DNA from: Kineothrix sp. MB12-C1
Lineage (GTDB): Bacteria > Bacillota > Clostridia > Lachnospirales > Lachnospiraceae
Assembly: GCF_030863805.1 (NCBI RefSeq)
Contig: NZ_CP132957.1
Coordinates: 372,001 to 436,000 of the forward strand
Reading direction: 5' to 3'
DNA length: 64,000 nt
The notes under the pieces are model-generated. The model was not told the DNA's origin, did not search any database, and worked only from the letters and a program-made list of their open reading frames with translations. Below, one piece after another: positions 56,610-64,000 of this stretch. How positions within the stretch are numbered: the stretch's first letter is position 1; each line of letters opens with the position of its first letter. The position numbers and the translations under genes were made by a program.

Positions 56610-58568
56610 CTATAATGCTTTTTCAGTAATAATTCCGTCTCTATATGCTCTTAAAAGCTCTTCGAGCTGATGAATACTCTCTTTTAGTTCTACTCCAACA
56701 TCCGTATCCGCTACACTGATTCTCCTCTGACTCGTCTCCAGAATAAAGGAATCCGAAAAAATATCCGATTCATGTAAGATTGCCGACTCTGTCGATTCGA
56801 AAGGCTCATGAGCTACCAGACGCATTCCATGGGAATTTGCAACCAAGGTATATCCTGCAATTCCTGTTTTTCCTTGATATGCCCTCGAGAATCCGCCATC
56901 TATAATAAGAAGTTTACCATTACATTTAACCGGAGATTCTCCCTTCTTCAATTCTACCGGGACATGTCCGTTCACAATGTGGGAATTCACCGTATCGAGA
57001 CCGAATTCAGTCAATATTTTATTGATGACATTTTCGTCATCCAACAGTCTATAGTAACCGTTTTTAATTTCTGCATGTGTTGTCTTGTCTTTTACAAAAT
57101 ACCGCTCAAAGGTAGCCATTTTATCTTTGCCGAATACCGGCGACATCGGACCGCCCCAGATATACCATATCATGTCCTGTCCTTTTTGCATTTCTCCGGG
57201 GCTATTCTTGGAATAATACCCTTTTCTCGCATAATGATCGAGAACATCATATAAGGCCTTACCGCTATATTTCGTGCCATCGACCGTTATCTCACTGAAA
57301 TTGCCGTTATCGTCCATAGGCATACAGCCATGGTATAACAAATTAGAGTTGTAAACCTTATAAAGTCCACCTTGGGAAAATAAAAACCGAACATGCCGCT
57401 GCAGCTTCTCACAGTTCACAAAAGCTTGCCGCAGACGTTCCATAACCTGCTCTTCTTCCGGTGTTAACGCATAAGGATTATCCGGATTCACAGTAGGGAA
57501 CTCCACATCGATCATCTCATAGGCCTTCCCGTCTATCGTCACAGTCTTATCTTCATAATTAATCTTATCCAGAAGCAACCGATCTGCCATCTGGAATTCC
57601 GGTCTCCTCATAATGAGATTACCCTCTAGTTTGAACTGAATAATGGAAATAGCCTTATGCATCTTCATATCCATACTCAGATCTTTTGTATTATAATCCG
57701 TATTATATTTTATAGAAAAAACATCACAGTTTACATCCGTATATGTCTCCAATGCAAAAGCCGCTAGAGGAATCAGGTTAATACCATATCCCTCTTCCAG
57801 TGTATCAAGATTGCCATAGCGCGCCGACATACGAATAACATTAGCGATGCATGCCAAATGTCCTGCTGCCGCACCCATCCATACAATATCATGATTTCCC
57901 CACTGAATATCTACCGAATGATACTTACTTAGGGTATCCAGAATAATATGAGGTCCCGGACCTCTATCGAAAATATCACCTACAATGTGAAGATGATCGA
58001 TAACCATTCTCTGAATAAGATTACTAAGCGCAATAATAAACTCCTGAGCCCTATCAATCTTGATAATCGTATGGATAATCTCATTATAGTAGGCTTCCTT
58101 ATCTTGTATATCCGCCTTCTCGGTAATAAGCTCTTCAATAATATAAGCGAAATCCTTCGGCAGAGCCTTCCTCACTTTGGAACGGGTATATTTCGAAGAT
58201 ACCCTCTTGGTCATTTGAACGAGCCGATAGAGCGTTATCTTATACCAATCCTCAATATTAGGCTCCTCCTGAAGCACAATATCTAACTTTTCTTTCGGAT
58301 AATAAATCAAGGTGGCAAGACTCTTTTTATCTTTGCTGCTCAGCGTATTTCCGAATTCCTCATCGATTTTTCTTTTGACAGATCCCGAACCATTCTTGAG
58401 TACATGGTTGAACTGCTCACACTCCCCGTGAATGTCCGTCAGAAAATGCTCCGTTCCCTTTGGCAGGTTAAGAATTGCCTGTAAATTAATAATCTCCGTA
58501 GATGCCGCCGCAATCGTCGGATATTGGTGCGACAGACTTCGTAAATATTTTAATTCCAAATCGTTCAT
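56610..58568 (-). CDS. fbp: Fructose-1,6-bisphosphatase class III
   Basis: A 652-residue class III FBPase, the Firmicutes-type gluconeogenic enzyme. The metallophosphatase motifs are clear: DIHGE near residue 44, IVGDIFDRGPGPH, WGNHDIVWMGA, and the late GHVPVE and IDGGFSRAYQGKTG. Length is standard. It lies 85 bases downstream of dapB on the same strand and could be partly co-transcribed. A promoter of its own is possible. Confidence 0.96.
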   Translation of the reverse strand: MNDLELKYLRSLSHQYPTIAAASTEIINLQAILNLPKGTEHFLTDIHGECEQFNHVLKNGSGSVKRKIDEEFGNTLSSKDKKSLATLIYYPKEKLDIVLQEEPNIEDWYKITLYRLVQMTKRVSSKYTRSKVRKALPKDFAYIIEELITEKADIQDKEAYYNEIIHTIIKIDRAQEFIIALSNLIQRMVIDHLHIVGDIFDRGPGPHIILDTLSKYHSVDIQWGNHDIVWMGAAAGHLACIANVIRMSARYGNLDTLEEGYGINLIPLAAFALETYTDVNCDVFSIKYNTDYNTKDLSMDMKMHKAISIIQFKLEGNLIMRRPEFQMADRLLLDKINYEDKTVTIDGKAYEMIDVEFPTVNPDNPYALTPEEEQVMERLRQAFVNCEKLQRHVRFLFSQGGLYKVYNSNLLYHGCMPMDDNGNFSEITVDGTKYSGKALYDVLDHYARKGYYSKNSPGEMQKGQDMIWYIWGGPMSPVFGKDKMATFERYFVKDKTTHAEIKNGYYRLLDDENVINKILTEFGLDTVNSHIVNGHVPVELKKGESPVKCNGKLLIIDGGFSRAYQGKTGIAGYTLVANSHGMRLVAHEPFESTESAILHESDIFSDSFILETSQRRISVADTDVGVELKESIHQLEELLRAYRDGIITEKAL

Positions 58569-58652
58569 TGCAACCCCTGTTCCGGCAGTTTCTTTCTCTC
58601 AATCTGCCCTCTATTTCTTTATTTATTATTTTATATCTTTTTTATATATGTT

Positions 58653-59414
58653 TTAGCCTTCTTCAATCACATCGCTCATATTATATAAGCCGGCTTTCTT
58701 CCCTGCGAGAAATTTTGAAGCTTGTACTGCACCTTTTGCAAATACAGCCTTGGAATACGCTGTATGTGAGAAGGTAATAACCTCATCCGTTCCTGCGAAA
58801 ATCACATCATGGTCTCCTACAATCGTTCCACCCCTTACTGCCGAGATACCTATTTCCTTCCGAGGGCGGCTCTCCCTGCGGCTGCTTCTGTCATAAACAT
58901 ATTCGTATTCGCCTTCTAACTCCTCATTAATGGAATCGGCAAGGGCAAGTGCCGTACCGCTCGGAGCGTCCACTTTCAGGCTATGATGCTTTTCCACAAT
59001 TTCAATATCAAAACCCGCCGGAGCCAAGATACCGGCAGCTTCTTTAATAAGCTTAAGCAGCATATTGACTCCCAGCGACATATTTGCCGATTTTAAAATT
59101 GCTGTTTCCTTCGCGACCTCTTCTACCTTACCCAACTGTTGTTCGGAAAGTCCCGTCGTACAGAGCACACAAGGCACCTTCTTCTCCTGGCAATAGGAAA
59201 GAAGCACATCTATCGCTTTGGCGTTACTGAAGTCAATGATTACATCCGCTTCTACATCGCATAATTCTATGCTCTTAAATACCGGATATTCATTTTTCCC
59301 TTCATCATATGCATCCACACCCGCCACAATTTCGATATCTTCGTCCACAGCAATGATTTCCGTTATGGTTCTTCCCATTTTACCGTTACAGCCGTGCATT
59401 ATCACTTTTGTCAT
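58653..59414 (-). CDS. dapB: 4-hydroxy-tetrahydrodipicolinate reductase
   Basis: A 253-residue DapB that reduces the DapA product with NAD(P)H in lysine and diaminopimelate synthesis. It has the Rossmann motif HGCNGKMGRTI, the loop CTTGLS, and the substrate site EKHHSLKVDAPSGTAL. It follows dapA by 36 bases and is under the same lysine riboswitch. Confidence 0.96.
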   Translation of the reverse strand: MTKVIMHGCNGKMGRTITEIIAVDEDIEIVAGVDAYDEGKNEYPVFKSIELCDVEADVIIDFSNAKAIDVLLSYCQEKKVPCVLCTTGLSEQQLGKVEEVAKETAILKSANMSLGVNMLLKLIKEAAGILAPAGFDIEIVEKHHSLKVDAPSGTALALADSINEELEGEYEYVYDRSSRRESRPRKEIGISAVRGGTIVGDHDVIFAGTDEVITFSHTAYSKAVFAKGAVQASKFLAGKKAGLYNMSDVIEEG

Positions 59415-59450
59415 ATCGTATACCTTTCTTTATTCCATCAAGCCTCGCTA

Positions 59451-60335
59451 TTATAAAATACCGAAATCTTTCATCGCTTTTTCCAGCTTTACCGCGTTCG
59501 CTTCCTCCATCTCGGTCAGGGGCATTCGAAGCGGTCCTGCTTCCATATTCATCAAGTTAAGACCTTTTTTCACAGGAATCGGGTTCACTTCACAGAACAA
59601 AGCATCACATAACTCGATAGCTCTTAGCTGAATATCTCTGCTCCCTTCCATATCCCCTGCGAAGAACTTCTCACAAATATCATGAGTTTCCTTCGGTGCT
59701 ACATTGGAAAGAACGGAGATTACTCCTTTTCCCCCAAGCGTAAGCAGCGAGAATATCTGGTCATCGTTGCCCGAATACAAATCTACTTTTCCCTCAGCCA
59801 GGGACATTAACTTCACTACCTGAGAAATATTACCGCTGGCTTCCTTTACTCCTACAATGTTTTCCACCTCTGTGCAAAGCTTCACTATCGTCTCCGGTAA
59901 AATATTGCACCCTGTACGGCTCGGTACATTATAAAGAATGATCGGAAGCTTTACAGAATCAGCAATCGCTTTAAAATGAGCAAATAGTCCCTTTTGCGTT
60001 GCTTTATTGTAATAAGGAGTTACCGTTAAAAGGCCGTCTACCCCATGTTTCTCCGCCTCTGTCGAAAGATAAATTGCAGTCTCCGTACAGTTAGATCCGG
60101 TTCCCGCAATTACCGGGATTCTTCCGTTTACCTTTTCCACACAATATTTGATGACTTCCAAGTGTTCCTCATGAGTAAGGGTGGATGCCTCTCCTGTCGT
60201 TCCGCATACGATAATCGCATCCGTTCCGCCCTTTATCTGAAACTCTAACAGTTCCCCGAACTTTTCATAGTTAACTTCTCCATTTGCTTTAAAAGGTGTA
60301 ACAATCGCTACGCCTGCTCCTGTAAAAACAGCCAT
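59451..60335 (-). CDS. dapA: 4-hydroxy-tetrahydrodipicolinate synthase
   Basis: A 294-residue DapA that condenses pyruvate and aspartate semialdehyde. It has CGTTGEASTL, the catalytic Tyr in LYNVPSRTGCNI and the Schiff-base Lys in VGVKEASGN. GGAGG lies before the ATG. It is the first gene after a lysine riboswitch and its terminator, so it is turned off when lysine is plentiful. Confidence 0.97.
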   Translation of the reverse strand: MAVFTGAGVAIVTPFKANGEVNYEKFGELLEFQIKGGTDAIIVCGTTGEASTLTHEEHLEVIKYCVEKVNGRIPVIAGTGSNCTETAIYLSTEAEKHGVDGLLTVTPYYNKATQKGLFAHFKAIADSVKLPIILYNVPSRTGCNILPETIVKLCTEVENIVGVKEASGNISQVVKLMSLAEGKVDLYSGNDDQIFSLLTLGGKGVISVLSNVAPKETHDICEKFFAGDMEGSRDIQLRAIELCDALFCEVNPIPVKKGLNLMNMEAGPLRMPLTEMEEANAVKLEKAMKDFGIL

Positions 60336-60432
60336 TTCTTTTCCTCCTTATATATAAAAGGCTCACCGATAGGTCTGGCCTCTTGGCTCCCCGCATGAGA
60401 AATCTCTTGTAGATTCCTTATAGAATAAAAAA

Positions 60433-60461
60433 CGGAAAGCCGACACAATATGCGCCGGCTT
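60433..60461 (-). terminator. Riboswitch-controlled terminator before dapA
   Basis: Minus strand: AAGCCGGCGCA pairs with TGTCGGCTT, followed by TTTTTT. It sits between the lysine aptamer and dapA, ~100 bases before the start codon. Confidence 0.85.
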
Positions 60462-60515
60462 ATGATTACTTAATATCCGGAAAAGTACTTATGCTTACTC
60501 TCCCAATGTCCATAA

Positions 60516-60688
60516 TCTCAGATAGCGCCCCATCATACCGATGACAGTCATACAGTTATTCGCTGTATGCCCAAGAACGTGACCGCATAGTATCCCGCTC
60601 TTTCGGCGTCTTTTCCTTTCATTTTTCTTCTCCTGTGCCTGCCACATCCAAAAAATTACTTATAAAATACGCAACCTCTACCTTTTAA
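60516..60688 (-). ncRNA. Lysine riboswitch (L-box)
   Basis: On the minus strand the leader has the conserved L-box features: GGTAGAGGTTGCG at the 5' end (60675-60682 for GGTAGAGG), then GACGCCGAAAGAGCGGG, TTGGGCATACAGCG, TGACTGTCAT and the closing GCGCTATCTGAG at about 60516-60528, which pairs with the 5' part. It controls dapA-dapB by termination. Family assignment is from known L-box sequences such as that of B. subtilis lysC. Confidence 0.9.
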
Positions 60689-60700
60689 TCTTATAAAATT

Positions 60701-60729
60701 ATCATATCACTGTACGGTTTAACTGTCAA
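60701..60729 (-). promoter_or_regulatory. dapA-dapB promoter
   Basis: Minus strand: perfect -35 TTGACA (60724-60729), 17-base spacer, -10 TATGAT (60701-60706). The transcript would start about ten bases before the riboswitch. Confidence 0.85.
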
Positions 60730-60778
60730 TGTTCGTTTTCGCAGAACACTTTCCATAGAAAACTTTTCAGAGAATTCT

Positions 60779-61279
60779 TTACCATACTTTAAATTTCATA
60801 GTTTCCATCTTGGTCACTTCGTCCGCAAATACACAAACATCATCATTTAAAGTGATTCCCGTTATAATGATGTCCGTCTCTTCGTTGGCCCTCGCTTCCA
60901 GCAGATTCTTAAGTTCATCTACCGTTATAATATTATTATCTATCAGCCCCAGCACTTCGTCCAAAATAAGCAAATCACACTCTCCTGTGGACAGCACCTT
61001 CTTGGCATAGTTCAATCCGTTCTTAATGTTTCCAATTTCCTCTGCCTTTTGTTCTGTGCTAAGTTCTGCGAAATTCTCATCTGACTTTTCAAAGCGAAAT
61101 AGCTTCATCTCGGGTTCAAGCCTTCGAAGAAAATCGGAATCCTCCAACCCCTTTCCTTTCAAAAACTGGATAATCACCACTTTTTTGCCGTGACATGCCA
61201 TTTGTACCGCTCTGCCTAAGGCGGCTGGTGACTTTCCATGCCCGTCGCCGCTGTAAATATGTATTGTTCCTTTTCTCAT
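60779..61279 (-). CDS. CobO/BtuR-like ATP:corrinoid adenosyltransferase
   Basis: 166 residues of the CobA/CobO/BtuR family that adenosylates cobalamin precursors. The P-loop reads SGDGHGKSPAALG, compared with the more usual GNGKGKTTAALG, so His and Pro replace canonical residues. Other parts are normal: VVIIQFLKG, LLILDEVLGLID and the late EVTKMETMKF. The variant P-loop may mean a different nucleotide or substrate (inference). ATG 61279 follows AGGAGCCGGAT. Confidence 0.82.
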   Translation of the reverse strand: MRKGTIHIYSGDGHGKSPAALGRAVQMACHGKKVVIIQFLKGKGLEDSDFLRRLEPEMKLFRFEKSDENFAELSTEQKAEEIGNIKNGLNYAKKVLSTGECDLLILDEVLGLIDNNIITVDELKNLLEARANEETDIIITGITLNDDVCVFADEVTKMETMKFKVW

Positions 61280-61379
61280 ATCCGGCTCCTATCTCCAAAT
61301 CAGGATATATAACCTTTTCTTATGCAATATGTAACAATGTATGGCATATAATATCACACAAACTTGTGGAAATCAACTA

Positions 61380-62009
61380 TTAATCTTCTATTAACTCTAA
61401 TTTGCTTACTGATACTTCATAAGCAACCCTTCTTTCCAACTGCTCTTCGGATAACTTTTTCATATATTCTCTGCTCTGGATCCTGCCCCAGACAGCACAT
61501 CTTGCACCTACTTCGAATCCGCTTGCAAATCTGGCATTTCTTCCCCAGCAGATGCACGGTATGTAATCTGATTTTCCATAAGGCCTGTTCACCGCAAGAA
61601 GGAGGTCGGCTATTTCTCTTCCCAAAGGGGTCTTTCTATAAATCGGCTCCTTACAAATATAACCATCTAAATAAATTTGATTCGACTTCGTACTTTCTCC
61701 AATTTCATCTACGAACTCTATTTCTCTTGCAAATACGGAAAGCACCAGCTTATTCTTTCTCTCTTCATGCCGGTTATAGGAGCGGAACTGTCCATTTACT
61801 ATGATATACATTCCTTTATAATCCCCATCCACATCGATGAGACGTTCCGATACCATAAGAGGAATATTATCCATCGATTCGCTCAGCCTCTCCACACGGA
61901 CATCTACCATATAGAATCCCTCTCCGAATATTTCGTGGCTGAAAATGAAATCACTCACTATTTCCCCCATGATTACCACCTGGTTGTTTTCAATTACTTT
62001 ATCTGTCAT
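61380..62009 (-). CDS. SSB-like single-stranded DNA-binding protein with two OB folds
   Basis: 209 residues. Two OB-fold segments can be seen: NNQVVIMGEIVSDFIFSHE with YIIVNGQFRSYN (first), and NQIYLDGYICKEPIYRKTPLGREIADLLLAVNRPYGKSDYIPCICWGRNARFA (second), which is the typical SSB core. It lacks the acidic DDDLPF tail of housekeeping SSB, so it is an accessory form. AGGGAG lies before the ATG. Confidence 0.82.
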   Translation of the reverse strand: MTDKVIENNQVVIMGEIVSDFIFSHEIFGEGFYMVDVRVERLSESMDNIPLMVSERLIDVDGDYKGMYIIVNGQFRSYNRHEERKNKLVLSVFAREIEFVDEIGESTKSNQIYLDGYICKEPIYRKTPLGREIADLLLAVNRPYGKSDYIPCICWGRNARFASGFEVGARCAVWGRIQSREYMKKLSEEQLERRVAYEVSVSKLELIED

Positions 62010-62295
62010 TTTTGTTCTCCCTTCTTACACTTTTAAGAATTTTTTCCCGTAATTAATACTAATATATCGCATTTTTCACAAAAAAGAACTGTAAGGCACC
62101 GCGCAGCACCACCATTTTCACTATAAATCATATTTCTTTTTCCCGTATTTTCGCATACTAAAGATGCACATTCCTTGTTTTTACACGATTATTTCTTGCA
62201 ACTTATCATATACAATGATATACTGAACAAGTTTTATAAATTTAAAAACATGATAAAATTAATCACATTTTGAAAAAGTTAATTGAGGAGTAACT

Positions 62296-64000
62296 ATGAA
62301 GCAAAATAGAGACGATGTAAGAAACATTGCCATTATCGCCCACGTTGACCATGGCAAGACTACTTTAGTGGATGAACTTCTAAAGCAAAGCGGTGTATTC
62401 CGTGAAAACCAGGCCGTTACCGAACGCGTAATGGATTCTAACGATATCGAACGCGAGCGAGGTATTACAATTCTCGCTAAGAATACGGCAGTCACATACA
62501 AAAGTACGAAGATAAATATTATCGACACTCCCGGACATGCTGATTTCGGCGGCGAAGTGGAACGAGTTCTTAAGATGGTAAACGGCGTTGTTCTCGTAGT
62601 CGATGCCTTCGAAGGCGCTATGCCTCAGACAAAATTCGTTCTGAAAAAGGCATTGGAACTACAGCTCCCCGTCATCGTATGCATCAATAAAATTGACCGT
62701 CCGGAAGCAAGGCCACGCGAAGTTATCGACGAAGTGTTAGAACTTTTCATAGATCTGGACGCTAACGAAGAACAACTCGACTGCCCTTTCATCTTCGCTT
62801 CTGCGAAAACAGGTATCGCTTCCACGGATATCGATGCCAAAGGCTCTGATATGGTTCCCTTGTTCGAAACCATATTAGACTATATTCCTGCACCCTCCGG
62901 TGATCCTGATGCAGGCACACAGGTGCTGATCAGTACTATAGACTATAATGAATATGTAGGCCGTATCGGTGTGGGCAAGGTGGATAATGGTTGTGTAAAA
63001 ATCAATCAGGAAGTGGTTATTGTGAACCATCATGATCCCGAAAAGCAAAGAAAAGTAAAAATAAGCAAACTATACGAATTCGATGGACTTAATAAAGTAG
63101 AGGTAAAGGAATCCGGAATCGGCTCTATCGTTGCTATCTCCGGCATTGCGGATATCCACATCGGAGATACTCTTTGTTCTCCGGAATCCCCCACTCCTAT
63201 TACCTTCCAGAAAATATCGGAACCTACTATTGCTATGCATTTTATTGTTAACGACTCTCCCCTCGCCGGACGAGAAGGAAAATATGTTACAAGCCGCCAT
63301 CTGCGCGACCGCCTTTTCCGTGAGTTAAATACCGATGTCTCTCTTCGGGTAGAGGATACTGCCACAACGGAAAGTTTCAAGGTATCAGGGCGCGGTGAGC
63401 TTCACCTCTCCGTACTTATCGAGAATATGCGTAGAGAAGGCTTTGAATTCGCGGTGAGCAAAGCGGAAGTATTATATAAGACCGATGAAGACGGCAAGAA
63501 ACTCGAGCCCATGGAACTCGCTTATGTAGATGTTCCCGAGGAGTTCTCCGGTACGGTCATCGAAAAGCTGAGCCAGAGAAAAGGAGAACTAATTACGATG
63601 GGTATGGCTTCCGGCGGTTACAGCAGGCTGGAATTCTCCATTCCGGCACGTGGACTTATTGGATACCGCGGCGAATTCATGACAGATACAAAAGGTAACG
63701 GTATTATGAATAGTACCTTCAGCGGCTATGGCCCTTATAAAGGAGATATTCAGTATAGAAAACAAGGTTCTCTCATCGCTTTCGAAACAGGCGAAGCCAT
63801 CACTTATGGCCTTTACAATGCACAAGAGCGGGGTACCCTATTCATCGGTCCCGGCGAAAAGGTTTATGCAGGTATGGTCATCGGTCAGAACGGCCGCGGT
63901 GAAGATATTGAACTGAATGTCTGCAAGAAGAAACAGCTTACAAATACGCGCTCTTCCAGCGCTGATGAAGCTCTAAGGCTTAGCCCTCCTAAAGTTCTTA
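62296..64000 (+). CDS. typA: Ribosome-associated GTPase TypA/BipA (C-terminus outside window)
   Basis: The first 568 residues of a ~610-residue translational GTPase. G motifs are present: [10 protein letters not shown] (G1), ERERGITI (G2), [11 protein letters not shown] (G3), INKIDR (G4) and ASAKTG (G5). Domain II, III and the BipA-specific C-terminal domain ([33 protein letters not shown]) follow. BipA acts in ribosome assembly and stress or cold adaptation. Start ATG 62296 follows GAGGAG. The preceding 62010-62295 gap is AT-rich and holds its promoter. Confidence 0.97.
   Translation, partial: MKQNRDDVRNIAIIAHVDHGKTTLVDELLKQSGVFRENQAVTERVMDSNDIERERGITILAKNTAVTYKSTKINIIDTPGHADFGGEVERVLKMVNGVVLVVDAFEGAMPQTKFVLKKALELQLPVIVCINKIDRPEARPREVIDEVLELFIDLDANEEQLDCPFIFASAKTGIASTDIDAKGSDMVPLFETILDYIPAPSGDPDAGTQVLISTIDYNEYVGRIGVGKVDNGCVKINQEVVIVNHHDPEKQRKVKISKLYEFDGLNKVEVKESGIGSIVAISGIADIHIGDTLCSPESPTPITFQKISEPTIAMHFIVNDSPLAGREGKYVTSRHLRDRLFRELNTDVSLRVEDTATTESFKVSGRGELHLSVLIENMRREGFEFAVSKAEVLYKTDEDGKKLEPMELAYVDVPEEFSGTVIEKLSQRKGELITMGMASGGYSRLEFSIPARGLIGYRGEFMTDTKGNGIMNSTFSGYGPYKGDIQYRKQGSLIAFETGEAITYGLYNAQERGTLFIGPGEKVYAGMVIGQNGRGEDIELNVCKKKQLTNTRSSSADEALRLSPPKVL

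Overview
The window looks like the chromosome of a low-GC, Gram-positive anaerobe of the class Clostridia, most like a Lachnospiraceae member. The evidence is strong AGGAGG ribosome-binding sites, Firmicutes families (DUF1836, NiaR, YerC, class III fructose-bisphosphatase, a lysine riboswitch), ATP-type PEP carboxykinase, GapN, and a YdjI-like SPFH/zinc-ribbon protein. The organism call is an inference from gene content. Most genes lie on the minus strand.

Layout. 1-2.7 kb: the end of a peptide-export locus (LytTR response regulator, subtilase, truncated ABC exporter). 3-10.5 kb: Fe-alcohol dehydrogenase with an HxlR regulator, a DbpA-type helicase, a stand-alone RsmH, and an alkylation-damage operon (Ada-AlkA fusion plus Ogt). 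10.7-14.1 kb: a decaying Mn/Zn uptake operon. Its permease is cut off after about 44 codons and joined to the 3' end of a PTS gene, its binding protein lacks one metal-ligand His, and it starts with a DtxR-type protein that has no DNA-binding domain. A divergent MntR-like regulator and DtxR-type operator/promoter signals are next to it. 14.3-22.7 kb: an arginase pseudogene, DUF2200, pckA, a PQQ-type sugar dehydrogenase, and small enzymes. 23.0-24.2 kb: a dead IS3-family element.

24.3-36.2 kb: a complete type I-E CRISPR-Cas locus. It has 39 repeats and 38 spacers, a Cas2-DnaQ fusion, then cas1, cas6e, cas5e, cas7e, cse2, cse1 and cas3. The most interesting feature is upstream of cas3: a two-repeat mini-CRISPR in the probable 5' leader of the cas mRNA. 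Its spacer shares 17 consecutive bases with the predicted transcription start of the cas promoter, placed at the seed end and next to an AAA motif. Both repeats keep their hairpins, one by paired base changes. This looks like a built-in crRNA-like repressor of the cas operon (CreR-like autoregulation).

36.3-38.1 kb: wreckage of other defence/toxin genes (YhcG, RhuM, a MNT nucleotidyltransferase with a broken HEPN partner). 38.7-50 kb: RlmCD, PcrA, an SPFH protein, an orphan substrate-binding lipoprotein, GapN, and an ECF sigma/anti-sigma operon with two membrane proteins. 50-64 kb: housekeeping genes, including DUF1836, YerC, a bactofilin with a catalytically dead LytM protein, NiaR with a PTS-like permease, cold-shock protein, a HisA-like isomerase, Fbp, lysine-riboswitch-controlled dapA-dapB, CobO, an SSB-like protein, and the first 568 codons of typA/bipA.
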